Assembly (NCBI RefSeq): GCF_001423905.1
Contig: NZ_LMPQ01000001.1
Location: forward strand, 1,016,137 to 1,080,136
DNA from: Frigoribacterium sp. Leaf186
GTDB lineage: Bacteria > Actinomycetota > Actinomycetes > Actinomycetales > Microbacteriaceae
Direction: 5' to 3'
DNA length: 64,000 nt
Part shown: in pieces, positions 16,438 through 24,888 of the stretch
Layout: every line of letters begins with the position of its first letter
How positions within the stretch are numbered: position 1 is the first letter of the stretch
Position numbers and translations under genes: made by a program
Notes under the pieces: generated by a model
The model's input: only the letters and a program-made list of their open reading frames with translations
What the model was told of the DNA's origin: nothing
Databases searched by the model: none

Positions 16438-17251
16438 GGTGACCGCCTCCGGGCACGGCTGAAGCTTCGGGGGCGGCGGCGGCTCCCCCGGCGCGGCCAC
16501 GACCCGTACCGGGCTCGTGCACCAGCAGCAGCCGGTAGGGCCGCTGCCGGACGACCCGCCACCCGGCGGGTGCCACGGCGGCGAGCTCGGGCGCGGTGAA
16601 GCTGCGACGGATCGAGAGCAGCCCGTCGACGTGCACGAACGACCGCGAGCGCCACGGGCGGGTCGCGGCCCGGTAGGCGAGGTAGGCCCCGCGTCCGCGT
16701 TCGATGTCGGCGTGCACCGCGAGCCGGGTGGCCAGGTGGGTGCTGTCGTCCAGGACGGCGGCCCGTGCCGCGTCGTCCAGGTGGTGCAGCACGTGGTTCG
16801 ACACGACGACGTCGAAGGTCTCGCCCGCGGCGACGAGCTCGCTGCTCGACGCCCGCCGGAACTCGACGCCGGGCGGCGTCGGGCGCGAGGCCGAGAACGC
16901 GTGCGCCCGCGCGTCGGGGTCGACGGCGACGACGTCGAGCGCGAGACCGTCGCGACGGGCCCAGCCGGCCAGGGCTCGTGCGAGGTCGCCGCCCCCTGAT
17001 CCGAGGTCGAGCAGGCGGGTCGTCCGGCTGGTCGACAACAGCGGACGCAGGCGGCGTCGGTAGACCCGCCGCCACCCCGCGACGAGCCCGTTGACGACCG
17101 GGAACGCCCGGTAGGTCGCGTTCAACAGCGTCAGGTCGCAGTCGGGGTCGTCCATCAGCTCGACGAGGTCGGTGCCGCGCCGAGACAGGTCGGGCCACCG
17201 GGGCGGCCGGTGGCCGGATGACCGGACCGAGGAGGCGCGGGTCGGGCTCAC
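16424..17251 (-). CDS. SAM-dependent methyltransferase (PKS tailoring)
   Basis: This 275-aa class I methyltransferase has motif I in RLLDLGSGGGDLARAL near residue 82, an acidic VVAVDPDA strand and VVVSNHVLHHLDD as motif II/III. It begins with a variable tail and ends in a low-complexity segment. It overlaps the PKS gene by 4 nt (GTGA) and the monooxygenase by 14 nt, so the three genes are translated as a unit. By position it corresponds to SrsB-type O-methyltransferases acting on phenolic lipids (inference). Confidence 0.9.
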   Translation of the reverse strand: MSPTRASSVRSSGHRPPRWPDLSRRGTDLVELMDDPDCDLTLLNATYRAFPVVNGLVAGWRRVYRRRLRPLLSTSRTTRLLDLGSGGGDLARALAGWARRDGLALDVVAVDPDARAHAFSASRPTPPGVEFRRASSSELVAAGETFDVVVSNHVLHHLDDAARAAVLDDSTHLATRLAVHADIERGRGAYLAYRAATRPWRSRSFVHVDGLLSIRRSFTAPELAAVAPAGWRVVRQRPYRLLLVHEPGTGRGRAGGAAAAPEASAVPGGGHRADS

Positions 17252-18423
17252 GAGACGACGCGTCGCGTCATCAGTGCGGTCTCGACGGTCAGCCCGGGGC
17301 CGAACGCCATGGCGCCGATCCGCTGGGCCGTGGGTGACGGCCCGGCGACGGCCTCGGCCCCCACCTCGGGCTCGCGGGTCGCGTCCGCGCCCGTCGGCCC
17401 CGCCAGGAGGTCACGCAGGATGAACAGCACGGTGGCGCTCGACATGTTGCCGTAGTCGCGCAGCACGGCCCGCGACGGCGCCAGCTGGTCGTCGCTGAGG
17501 CCGAGCTGCTGCTGCACGCGGTCGAGGATGCTGCGCCCGCCCGGGTGCACCGCCCAGAGGTCGACGTCGCCGACACCGACGCCCCCGGCGGTGAACAGCG
17601 GCGCGAGGGCGGAGTCGATGTGCAGCTCGATGATCTGCGGCACGTAGCTGCTCAGCACCATGTCGAACCCGAGGTCGCCGATCGTCCACGCCATGTCGGT
17701 CTCGCCGACGGGGGTCAGCACCGTCTCGAGCACGTCGAGGTCGAGGACGACGGCGCCCGCCGGTGCGGGACGCGCGGTGACGAGGGCCGCGGCGGCCCCG
17801 TCGGCGAACACGGACGACGCGACGATCGAGTCCGGGTCGTCCGAGCTGCGCAGGTGCAACGTGCAGAGTTCGGCGCAGACGACGAGCACGACCGCGTCGG
17901 GGTCGGCCAGGCAGAAGTCCCGGGCCGCGGCGAGGGCCGGGAAGGCTCCGTAGCAGCCCATGAAGCCCAGGTGGTGGCGACGCGTCGACGGCGAGAGCCC
18001 GAGGCCCCGCACCAGGAGGTAGTCGGGGCCGGGCGCGAAGAACCCGGTGCACGAGACGCTGACCACGTGCGTGACGTCGTCGGGGCCGAGGTCGGGGGCA
18101 CCGGCCAGCGCGGCACGGGCTGCACCGAGGAAGAGGTCGGGCGACCGGTCGACGTAGACCTGGTTGCGCGTGCCCGTGCCGGGACGCAGGATCTCGTTCG
18201 TCGCCGCGTCGTAGAACGTGGCCTCGCCGTCACGGGGCTGCTGGTCGAGCTCGTCGACGACGGTGTGCCGCGTCTCGATGGCCGAGGCCCCGAAGGCCGC
18301 ACCGACGATCCGCTGCCCGAGGCGGCTGAGGCCCGGCTGCGTCGCGAAGATCTCGCGGACGGCGTCTTGTCGGATGGTCGTCGGGGGCACGGCGGTACCG
18401 ATGCTGCGGATGCTCACGGCCAT
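17248..18423 (-). CDS. Type III polyketide synthase (chalcone synthase-like)
   Basis: This 391-aa protein has the complete type III PKS triad. The nucleophile Cys157 sits in LGFMGCYGAFPAL, His293 in LWAVHPGGRSIL and Asn326 in RDYGNMSSATVLF. Homodimers extend an acyl starter with malonyl-CoA and cyclise it, giving resorcinols, pyrones or naphthalene derivatives. Clustering with a methyltransferase and a flavin hydroxylase favours an alkylresorcinol-type route over tetrahydroxynaphthalene (inference). TACGAT lies 5 nt upstream of the ATG at 18423, a likely leaderless promoter. A roughly 25-residue Ala/Pro insertion lies before the C-terminal GPGLTVE strand. Confidence 0.93.
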   Translation of the reverse strand: MAVSIRSIGTAVPPTTIRQDAVREIFATQPGLSRLGQRIVGAAFGASAIETRHTVVDELDQQPRDGEATFYDAATNEILRPGTGTRNQVYVDRSPDLFLGAARAALAGAPDLGPDDVTHVVSVSCTGFFAPGPDYLLVRGLGLSPSTRRHHLGFMGCYGAFPALAAARDFCLADPDAVVLVVCAELCTLHLRSSDDPDSIVASSVFADGAAAALVTARPAPAGAVVLDLDVLETVLTPVGETDMAWTIGDLGFDMVLSSYVPQIIELHIDSALAPLFTAGGVGVGDVDLWAVHPGGRSILDRVQQQLGLSDDQLAPSRAVLRDYGNMSSATVLFILRDLLAGPTGADATREPEVGAEAVAGPSPTAQRIGAMAFGPGLTVETALMTRRVVS

Positions 18424-18563
18424 GCCTCATCGTAGGCCCGGCGGCCTGACGGTGTGGACGCCTTCGGCCCGGACGACGAGACCCGGGCCGACGCGACCGG
18501 AGCCGACGCGACCGGGGCCACCGACGACGAAGGCCCGAACTCGTGAGAGATCCGGGCCTGCGG

Positions 18564-18637
18564 TAGCGAGGGCGGGACTTGAACCCGCGACACCACGATT
18601 ATGAGCCGTGTGCTCTAACCAACTGAGCTACCCCGCC
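18564..18637 (-). tRNA. tRNA-Met (anticodon CAT)
   Basis: A 74-nt cloverleaf folds with acceptor GGCGGGG/CCTCGCT (two G-U pairs), D loop with GG, anticodon loop CTCATAA and T loop TTCAAGT. The CAT anticodon could be elongator Met, initiator or lysidine-modified Ile. The acceptor start G-U pair rather than a C-A mismatch argues against initiator, and the overall sequence is most like elongator Met. No CCA is encoded. Confidence 0.9.
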
Positions 18638-18689
18638 GCAGGCTGCGGGCCCTGCCGGCATCACACCGGGACGGGACCGAGACAGCCAG

Positions 18690-18761
<72 letters not shown>

Positions 18762-18887
18762 GTGACCACTGAGCGAGCGACCGAGGTCGCTGCCGATTGG
18801 CACCAGACAAGGGTAGCAGAGCCGAGGGGGTGCTGACGCCACGTGACGCCCCGGTCCGCCGAGCCCGGTCCGGGCCAGGATCGACGG

Positions 18888-19424
18888 GTGCACAGCATCG
18901 AACTCCTGCTCGACCCGGCCTCGGACGCGGCCGTCCGCGACGAGTGGCGCCTCCTGACGGAGGCGGGTCTGCCGTCGCAGGGCGACCACGCCGGCACGTC
19001 GAATGCGCCGCACGTCACGCTGGTGGCGCGACCCGGCCTCGACCCGGCCGCCGACCCGCGCCTCCTGACCCTCTCGGCGGCCCTGCCGCTGTCGGCCGAG
19101 CTCGGCGCGCTGCTGCTGTTCGGGGCTCCCCCGCGCGGACTCGTGCTGGTGAGGCCGCTCGTGGTGACGCGCGAGCTGCTCGCGCTGCACGCCGACGTGC
19201 ACGAGAGCCTGGGAGGCGCGGGTGACGTCCCGCACACGACCCCCGGTCGGTGGACCCCCCACGTCACGCTCGCCTCGCGCCTGACGCCCGACCAGGTGGC
19301 GCGGGCCGTCGTCGCCCTCGCCGCCGGGGACGCCCGGCCGACCCGTGCCGTGACCCTGTCGGCCCTGAGGCGGTGGGACCCCGGCACGAAGACCGTCGTG
19401 TTGCTCGGGCCGCCGGCCGGGTAG
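18888..19424 (+). CDS. 2H phosphoesterase (2'-5' RNA ligase superfamily)
   Basis: This 178-aa protein carries two H-x-T motifs, APHVTLVAR near residue 39 and TPHVTLASR near 125, the hallmark of the 2H phosphoesterase fold. Relatives open 2',3'-cyclic nucleotides or join 2'-5' bonds in RNA. The GTG at 18888 follows CCAGGA by 8 nt and a CAGGAT hexamer by 6 nt. One copy of GGAGGCGCGG lies inside the gene at 19212. The physiological substrate is unknown. Confidence 0.85.
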   Translation: MHSIELLLDPASDAAVRDEWRLLTEAGLPSQGDHAGTSNAPHVTLVARPGLDPAADPRLLTLSAALPLSAELGALLLFGAPPRGLVLVRPLVVTRELLALHADVHESLGGAGDVPHTTPGRWTPHVTLASRLTPDQVARAVVALAAGDARPTRAVTLSALRRWDPGTKTVVLLGPPAG

Positions 19425-19461
19425 TCGGTCGCGACAGGCCGCGTCGGCCACCGACCCGGCG

Positions 19462-20406
19462 TCAGGCGACGGGACGCGAGACGGCCTCGAGCGACGCCAG
19501 GTCGCCCTCGGTCAGCTCGACCCGGGCCGCCTCGAGCAGGCCCTCGAGCTGGCGAGGGGTGCGGGCGCTGCCGAGCGCGCCGACGACGTTGTCGCGCGAG
19601 GCCAGCCAGGCCACGGCCACGGCCCCGGGCTCGACGTCGAGCCGCTCGGCGATCTCGACGACGACCTCGAGGGTGCCCTGGTTCTGCGGGGTGACGTAGC
19701 TGAGGGCCCTGCTGCCCCGAGGGGAGTCCCCGCGGCCCGCCTCGTGACGGTACTTGCCCGTCAAGAACCCGCTGGCGAGCGACGAGTGCGGCAGCACGGC
19801 GAGGTCGTAGTGGTCGACGATGGCCGCGACGTCGCCCTCGTACTCGCCACGGCGCACGAGGTTGTAGGCGACCTGGACGACGCGGAACGGGTGCAACCCG
19901 TCACGGGCCGCGATCTCGAGGGCCTGCCGGAGGCGCGCCCCGGTGTAGTTGGACGCCCCGGCACAGAGGATCTTGCCTTCGTCGACCAGCTCGCTGAGGG
20001 CGCCGACGGTCTCGTCGAGCGGGGTCCGGTCGTCGTCGAAGTGCGTGAAGTAGAAGTCGACGTGGTCGGTGCGCAGGCGCCGGAGCGAGGCCTCGACCGC
20101 GGTGCGGATGCTGGCGCGCGAGAGACCGGGGGCCTCGGGGTGCTGGCCGCACTTGGTGCTGAGCACGACCCGGTCGCGGTTGCCCGGACGGGCGAGCCAG
20201 CGACCGATGATCGCCTCGGACTCGCCCCCCGAGTTGCCCGGCAGCCAGGCCGAGTAGACGTCGGCCGTGTCGACGACCCGCCCGCCGTCGTCCGCGAACA
20301 GGTCCAACACCTCGAGGGCGGTGGGCGCCCCGACCGTCCAGCCGAAGACGTTCGTCCCGAGCGCGAGCGGGAACGGCCGCGTGCCGGCAGGCAGGTCGGC
20401 CGTCAC
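19462..20406 (-). CDS. Aldo/keto reductase
   Basis: This 314-aa TIM barrel has the AKR tetrad. Asp and Tyr sit in VVDTADVYSAW, Lys in VVLSTKCGQ and His in FYFTHFDDD. The C-terminal part has VLPHSSLASGFLTGKY and the cofactor-binding GSARTPRQLEGLLEA. It reduces carbonyls with NADPH. The GTG at 20406 is the only plausible start close to the barrel; the frame stays open upstream through a 15-bp tandem array that has no start codon. It is divergent from a GH13 glucosidase. Its start is the weakest part of this call. Confidence 0.85.
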   Translation of the reverse strand: MTADLPAGTRPFPLALGTNVFGWTVGAPTALEVLDLFADDGGRVVDTADVYSAWLPGNSGGESEAIIGRWLARPGNRDRVVLSTKCGQHPEAPGLSRASIRTAVEASLRRLRTDHVDFYFTHFDDDRTPLDETVGALSELVDEGKILCAGASNYTGARLRQALEIAARDGLHPFRVVQVAYNLVRRGEYEGDVAAIVDHYDLAVLPHSSLASGFLTGKYRHEAGRGDSPRGSRALSYVTPQNQGTLEVVVEIAERLDVEPGAVAVAWLASRDNVVGALGSARTPRQLEGLLEAARVELTEGDLASLEAVSRPVA

Positions 20407-20448
20407 GAGGTCGGTCGCAGGGTTCAGGGTCGTGCCAATCGTGTCGCA

Positions 20449-20516
20449 GGTGCTCGCGTGTCCGGTGCTCGCGTGCCTGGTGCTCGCGTGACTGGTGCTC
20501 GCTTCTCTGGTGCTCT
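20449..20516 (-). repeat. 15-bp tandem repeat array upstream of the aldo/keto reductase
   Basis: Four full units and a partial fifth follow the plus-strand pattern GGTGCTCGCGTGNNN at 20449, 20464, 20479, 20494 and 20509; the fourth has drifted to GGTGCTCGCTTCTCT. A minus-strand TACGGT at 20524-20529 would start RNA near 20516, placing the array in the 5' leader of the reductase mRNA. Confidence 0.85.
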
Positions 20517-20567
20517 GAGCAGAACCGTAGCGGATGCCGCGTCGAGGGCCTGCCGTATCGTGGCCGC

Positions 20568-22292
20568 ATGTCCACACGAGAACCGGCCGAGACCGACACC
20601 CTGACCCCGACCGCCCCGCTCGAGGGCACCGCGACGACCTCCGGCGAGCGTGCCGAGTGGTGGCGCACGGCCGTCATCTACCAGGTCTACCCCCGGTCGT
20701 TCGCCGACCACGACGGCGACGGCGTCGGCGACCTCCCCGGCATCACCTCGCGTCTCGACGCCCTCTCCGACCTCGGCGTCGACGCCGTCTGGCTGTCGCC
20801 CTTCTACACGTCGCCCCAGCGCGACGCAGGCTACGACGTGGCCGACTACCGCGACGTCGACCCGCTGTTCGGCACGCTGGCCGACTTCGACGCGCTGCGG
20901 GCCCGGGCCACCGAGCTGGGGCTCCGGGTCATCGTCGACGTCGTGCCGAACCACACCTCGAGCGACCACGCCTGGTTCCGCGAGGCCCTGGCCGCCGAGC
21001 CCGGCTCGACCGCCCGCGCCCGCTACCTGTTCCGCGACGGCCGCGGCGCGGACGGCGAGCTGCCCCCGAACAACTGGCAGTCGATCTTCGGCGGGCCGGC
21101 CTGGTCACGCGTCACCGAGGCCGACGGCCGACCGGGCCAGTGGTACCTGCACCTGTTCGACTCGTCGCAGCCCGACCTCGACTGGACGAACCGCCGCGTC
21201 CGCGACGAGTTCGTCGACGTCCTCCGCTTCTGGCTCGACCGCGGCGTCGACGGGTTCCGGGTCGACGTCGCCCACGGCATGATCAAGGCCGAGGGGCTGC
21301 CCGACTACACGCCTCCCGCGGACTCGGGCAGCATGGGCGGCGGCCAGGGCGACACCGCCCCGCCGCCGTACTGGGGCCAAGAGGGGGTGCACGAGATCTA
21401 CCGCGAGTGGAACACGGTGCTCGCCGAGTACCCGGGCGACCGGGTGCTCGTCGCCGAGGCCTGGGTCGAGCCCCTCTCGCGCCTCGCCGACTGGGTCCGC
21501 CCCGACGAGATGCAGCAGGCCTTCAACTTCGCCTACCTCGAGACGGGCTGGTCGGCTCCGGCGGTCCGAGAGGTCGTCGACGCGTCGATCGCCACGTTCT
21601 CGAGCGTCGGCGCGCCCAGCACGTGGGTGCTGAGCAACCACGACGTCGTGCGTCACGCCAGTCGGCTCGCGCTCACCGCCGACAACCCGCAGGGGCACGG
21701 CATCGGGCCGAAGAGCGAGGGGCTGCCCGTGCCCGAACTCGGGCTGGCCCGTGCGCGCGCCGCCTCGGCCCTCATGCTGGCCCTGCCGGGCAGCGCCTAC
21801 CTGTACCAGGGCGAAGAACTCGGACTGCCCGAGGCCGTCGACCTGCCCGACGAGTCCCGGCAGGACCCGACCTGGTTCCGCACCGCGGGCGAGCGCTACG
21901 GTCGCGACGGCTGCCGCGTGCCGCTGCCCTGGTCGGCGGACGAGCCGGCCTTCGGGTTCAACGCGACCGGCGCCTCCTGGTTGCCGCAGCCCGCCGACTG
22001 GTCGACCTACGCCCGCGACGAGCAGCGCGGAGTCGCCGGGTCGACGCTCGAGCTCTACACGCGGGCACTGCGCCTGCGGGCCGACCACGACCTCGGCGCC
22101 GGGTCGGTGACCTGGCTCGACGGCTTCGGCCCCGACGTCGTGGCGTTCCGCAGCCAGGGCGTGACCGTCGTGGCGAACATGGGCGACGTCGCGGTCGAGC
22201 TGCCCGTCGCCGACGTGCTGCTGGCGACCATGGTGGTCGAGGGCCCGGCCCTGCCGCCCAACGCCACGGTCTGGCTCGCGACGTCGTCGTAG
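20568..22292 (+). CDS. GH13 alpha-glucosidase (oligo-1,6-glucosidase-like)
   Basis: This 574-aa protein contains the GH13 regions in order. DVVPNHTS is near residue 125, GFRVDVAHG gives the nucleophile Asp233, VAEAWVE gives the acid/base Glu297 and SNHD gives the third carboxylate at 359. The EIYREW and YQGEELGLPE segments are typical of subfamilies that hydrolyse alpha-1,4 or alpha-1,6 linkages in isomaltose, maltose or sucrose. No signal peptide is seen, so it is cytosolic. TATCGT lies 6 nt before the ATG at 20568. A strong terminator follows. Confidence 0.92.
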   Translation: MSTREPAETDTLTPTAPLEGTATTSGERAEWWRTAVIYQVYPRSFADHDGDGVGDLPGITSRLDALSDLGVDAVWLSPFYTSPQRDAGYDVADYRDVDPLFGTLADFDALRARATELGLRVIVDVVPNHTSSDHAWFREALAAEPGSTARARYLFRDGRGADGELPPNNWQSIFGGPAWSRVTEADGRPGQWYLHLFDSSQPDLDWTNRRVRDEFVDVLRFWLDRGVDGFRVDVAHGMIKAEGLPDYTPPADSGSMGGGQGDTAPPPYWGQEGVHEIYREWNTVLAEYPGDRVLVAEAWVEPLSRLADWVRPDEMQQAFNFAYLETGWSAPAVREVVDASIATFSSVGAPSTWVLSNHDVVRHASRLALTADNPQGHGIGPKSEGLPVPELGLARARAASALMLALPGSAYLYQGEELGLPEAVDLPDESRQDPTWFRTAGERYGRDGCRVPLPWSADEPAFGFNATGASWLPQPADWSTYARDEQRGVAGSTLELYTRALRLRADHDLGAGSVTWLDGFGPDVVAFRSQGVTVVANMGDVAVELPVADVLLATMVVEGPALPPNATVWLATSS

Positions 22293-22324
22293 CGCCCGGT
22301 CGACGGCCCCGCACCGCGCCTGAC

Positions 22325-22363
22325 GAGAAGAGCCCCACCGGTTGCACCGGTGGGGCTCTTCTC
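22325..22363. terminator. Strong bidirectional terminator
   Basis: A perfect 17-bp stem (22325-22341 with 22347-22363) closes a TTGCA loop. It lies between the convergent glucosidase and M23 peptidase genes. The outer AGAAGAG/CTCTTCT pairs provide T-rich tracts in both directions. Confidence 0.93.
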
Positions 22364-22393
22364 ACGAGGCGGCGCCGGGCGCCGACGCCGTGG

Positions 22394-23500
22394 TCAGTTC
22401 GTGTTGGCCTGCAGCCAGGGGTAGGGGTCGACGGGCACGCCGCCGATGACGATCTCGAAGTGCAGGTGCGCCCCGGTGCTGTTGCCCGTGCTGCCGACCT
22501 TGCCGATGATGGTGCCGACCGTGACGGTCTGGCCCTCGGTCACCTCGACCGAGCCGGTCTGCATGTGGGCGTAGACGCTGGTGACCTTCTGGCCGTTGAC
22601 GACGTGGTCGATCCAGACGTTGTTGCCGAGGGCACCCGAGGGGCCGTCGACCTTGCTGACGACGCCGTCGGCGATCGACTGGATCGGCGAGCCGGCACCC
22701 GGCACGAAGTCGAGCCCCTGGTGGAAGGTCGAGCAGAACCCGCAGTTCGCGACCTGTCGGGCGCCGAAGCCGCTGCTGATCGGCACGCCGGTCTCGAAGG
22801 GCCACTGGACGGTGCCGTCGACGTCGTTCGAGAAGGTGCTGGCACTCGTCGACGCGTACTCGGTGACGGCCTTCATCTCGGTGACCGAGTAGCCGTCGCG
22901 TGAGACGCCCGCGTCCGTGCCGTCGGTCGTGGCGGCGGCCGCGGTGTAGCTCTGCGAGTCGGTGGCCTTCTTGGCGGCGGTCTGGGTCGGGGTGTCGACG
23001 AAGAACGCGTTGGCGGGCACCGACGTGGCCACCAGCATCGACCCCGCGAAGAGCATGGCGCCGACGACGGTGACGCGCTTGGTCGTCCGGCGGAAGGTCG
23101 CGCCGGCGCTGCGAGGCGTGCGGGTGTTCGACTCGCGACCCGTGGCGGGTCGCGGTGCCCTGGCGGCACGAAGTCGACGGGCGGCGGTCGGACGGGCGGC
23201 GGACTCGGCGGCCTGGCGAGCGGCACGACGCGGGGAGAGGGGCTCGGAGGCGGCGGCGGGCGACGAGGCGAGGGCCTCGACGACGACCGGGACGGCAGGA
23301 GCCGCGGTGGTCTCGGTGCGGGCTGCAGCGCGGCGCTCGGCCTCGCGGGCCTCACGGCGGGTCAGGTAGACGGGAGCGTCGGCCACGGTGGGCTCGGTCT
23401 GGACGACACGCGTCGAACCGGTGGCCACGAGGTCGTCGGTGGCGCGACGCGACGGGGTTCCGTCGCCGTCGGGCTCGGCGATCTGTTGGTACTTCGTCAC
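22394..23500 (-). CDS. M23 family metallopeptidase, membrane-anchored
   Basis: This 368-aa protein has a long Arg/Ala-rich cytoplasmic region of about 160 residues. One transmembrane helix follows (VTVVGAMLFAGSMLVATSVP), then a linker and a C-terminal M23 (LytM-like) domain. Zinc ligands appear in FHQGLDFVPG (H and D) and THLHFE-like AHLHFEIVIGG. M23 enzymes cut peptidoglycan cross-bridges or, when ligands are lost, activate amidases; here the ligands seem intact. GTG 23500 is preferred because GAGGA lies 10 nt upstream; GTG 23557 is an alternative adding 19 residues. Confidence 0.9.
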   Translation of the reverse strand: MTKYQQIAEPDGDGTPSRRATDDLVATGSTRVVQTEPTVADAPVYLTRREAREAERRAAARTETTAAPAVPVVVEALASSPAAASEPLSPRRAARQAAESAARPTAARRLRAARAPRPATGRESNTRTPRSAGATFRRTTKRVTVVGAMLFAGSMLVATSVPANAFFVDTPTQTAAKKATDSQSYTAAAATTDGTDAGVSRDGYSVTEMKAVTEYASTSASTFSNDVDGTVQWPFETGVPISSGFGARQVANCGFCSTFHQGLDFVPGAGSPIQSIADGVVSKVDGPSGALGNNVWIDHVVNGQKVTSVYAHMQTGSVEVTEGQTVTVGTIIGKVGSTGNSTGAHLHFEIVIGGVPVDPYPWLQANTN

Positions 23501-23779
23501 GGGTGATGGGTCCTCGGGGTGCTCGGGATCAGACGGTGGGTGCACCGTCGTCTTCACGGCCGTTGCTGGTGATCTGTGGCAGCCGCGCCAGGCCCGTCAC
23601 AGGGAGGACGGACGCCGACAGGCTCATCACGCGATGATCACGGATCAGTAACGACCTCACCAGGGTAGCCGGTCGGTGAACGGATGGCTACCCGCGTTCG
23701 GGTGCCACCATGCGTTCGCGCAGGTGGAACACAGGATTTCACCCGGGTCGTCGTCGTGATCGATCACCGCCCGCAGACG
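23501..23779 (-). promoter_or_regulatory. Leader region upstream of the M23 peptidase with a long-loop hairpin
   Basis: This 279-bp spacer has no supported gene. GGGTAGCC at 23663-23670 pairs exactly with GGCTACCC at 23686-23693 around 15 nt. On the minus strand it lies about 165 nt upstream of the peptidase start, and about 90 nt beyond the inositol monophosphatase stop. It could be a weak terminator for that gene or a regulatory element of the peptidase. I could not match it to the c-di-AMP riboswitch that precedes many actinobacterial cell-wall hydrolases. Confidence 0.35.
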
Positions 23780-24592
23780 TCAGATGCCGGCCTCGACGAC
23801 CAGGGCGGCGAGCTCGTCGGCGATGGCCGGGGCAGCGACGAAGGTCATCGATTCGCTCGGCGCTTGGCCGACCTCGCCCCGGACGACCGCCCCCGCCTCG
23901 GCCGCCACGAGGGCGCCGGCGGCGTGGTCCCAAGGCTTGAGGCCCCGTTCGACGTAGGCGTCGACCCGCCCCGCGGCGACGGCGCAGAGGTCGAGCGAGG
24001 CCGCACCGAGGCGCCTCAGGTCGCGGACTCGTCCGACCACCCGGACCAGCGCCTCCGCGTGCTCGACGCGTCGGGCCGCGTCGTACGAGAAACCGGTGGC
24101 GAGCATCGACTGTTCGAGCGAGGCCGGTTCGTTCACGGCGAGCCGCCTGCCGTCGAGCCACGCGCCTCCGCCGAGCGACGCCGTGTAGGTCTCGCCCGAC
24201 GTCGGGTTGGCGACCACCGCGGCGAGCGCCTGCCAGGTGAGCGGGTCGGGGCCGCCGTCGACGACCGCGATGCTCACGGCCCACTGCGGGATGCCGTAGA
24301 CGAAGTTGACGGTGCCGTCGATCGGGTCGACGACCCAGGTCAGCCCGGTGGTCGAGGCGTCGGGTGCGCCTTCTTCGCCGAAGAAGCCGTCTCCGGGCCG
24401 CAGGGCGGCGAGGCGGTCGCGGACGAACGACTCGACCTCGCGGTCGGTGTGGGTGACGACGTCGACCGTGCTGCTCTTGGTCTCGGCGACCTCGACGCCC
24501 TCGGCTCGGCGGCGTGCCGCGAGGTCGGCGGCGTCACGGGCGACGGAGATCGCGATCTCGAGCAGCTCGGCGGGGGTCGGGGCGACGGACAC
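23780..24592 (-). CDS. Inositol monophosphatase family protein
   Basis: This 270-aa protein has the metal-dependent phosphatase motifs FFGEEGA, WVVDPIDGTVNFVYGIP near residue 85 and LKPWDHAAGALVAAEAG near 225. Relatives dephosphorylate inositol-1-phosphate, histidinol phosphate or fructose-1,6-bisphosphate. The GTG at 24592 has a near-perfect AGGAGG ribosome binding site 5 nt upstream, one of the strongest in the window. The substrate is not decided by sequence. Confidence 0.9.
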   Translation of the reverse strand: MSVAPTPAELLEIAISVARDAADLAARRRAEGVEVAETKSSTVDVVTHTDREVESFVRDRLAALRPGDGFFGEEGAPDASTTGLTWVVDPIDGTVNFVYGIPQWAVSIAVVDGGPDPLTWQALAAVVANPTSGETYTASLGGGAWLDGRRLAVNEPASLEQSMLATGFSYDAARRVEHAEALVRVVGRVRDLRRLGAASLDLCAVAAGRVDAYVERGLKPWDHAAGALVAAEAGAVVRGEVGQAPSESMTFVAAPAIADELAALVVEAGI

Positions 24593-24625
24593 GGGGCCTC
24601 CTGATGGGTCGGGTGCCCGGAAACG

Positions 24626-24658
24626 CAAGAACGGACTCGACGAGCGAGTCCGTTCTTG
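24626..24658 (-). terminator. Terminator downstream of tRNA-Tyr
   Basis: A perfect 14-bp stem (24626-24639 with 24645-24658) closes an ACGAG loop, 11 bp beyond the 3' end of tRNA-Tyr on the minus strand. The outer bases give a short U-rich tail (GCGTTT). Confidence 0.88.
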
Positions 24659-24669
24659 AGGGGCAACCG

Positions 24670-24751
24670 TGGCAAGTGAGGGATTCGAACCCCCGAAGGC
24701 TACGCCGGCTGATTTACAGTCAGATCCCTTTGGCCGCTTGGGTAACTTGCC
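24670..24751 (-). tRNA. tRNA-Tyr (anticodon GTA)
   Basis: An 82-nt class II tRNA with acceptor GGCAAGT/ACTTGCC, anticodon loop CTGTAAA and a long variable arm (CCGGCGTAGCCTTCGG), then T loop TTCGAAT. Discriminator A; no encoded CCA. A minus-strand -10-like TATATT lies at 24796-24801. Confidence 0.97.
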
Positions 24752-24888
24752 ATGCACGCCCAGCCCGTGTGATCACCGACCGGAGGCGCCAGACAAATAT
24801 ACAGCCTCTCGGACCCCCTCTCGACCACACCCACCCGCGGCCCCGCAGCGCCGCGCCTCCGCGACGCGGATCAAGAGGAGACGGGCGG

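Noticed and set aside
18564-18637. Initiator tRNA-Met or tRNA-Ile with lysidine
   Set aside because: The acceptor begins with a G-U pair rather than the unpaired C-A of bacterial initiators, and the body resembles elongator tRNA-Met. The Ile2 option is not fully excluded.
20449-20516. A small CRISPR-like array
   Set aside because: Units are 15 bp with no unique spacers between them, so this is a simple tandem repeat. No cas gene is nearby.
23501-23779. c-di-AMP (ydaO) riboswitch before the M23 peptidase
   Set aside because: The conserved core elements of that riboswitch could not be found by eye on either strand; only a generic hairpin is present.
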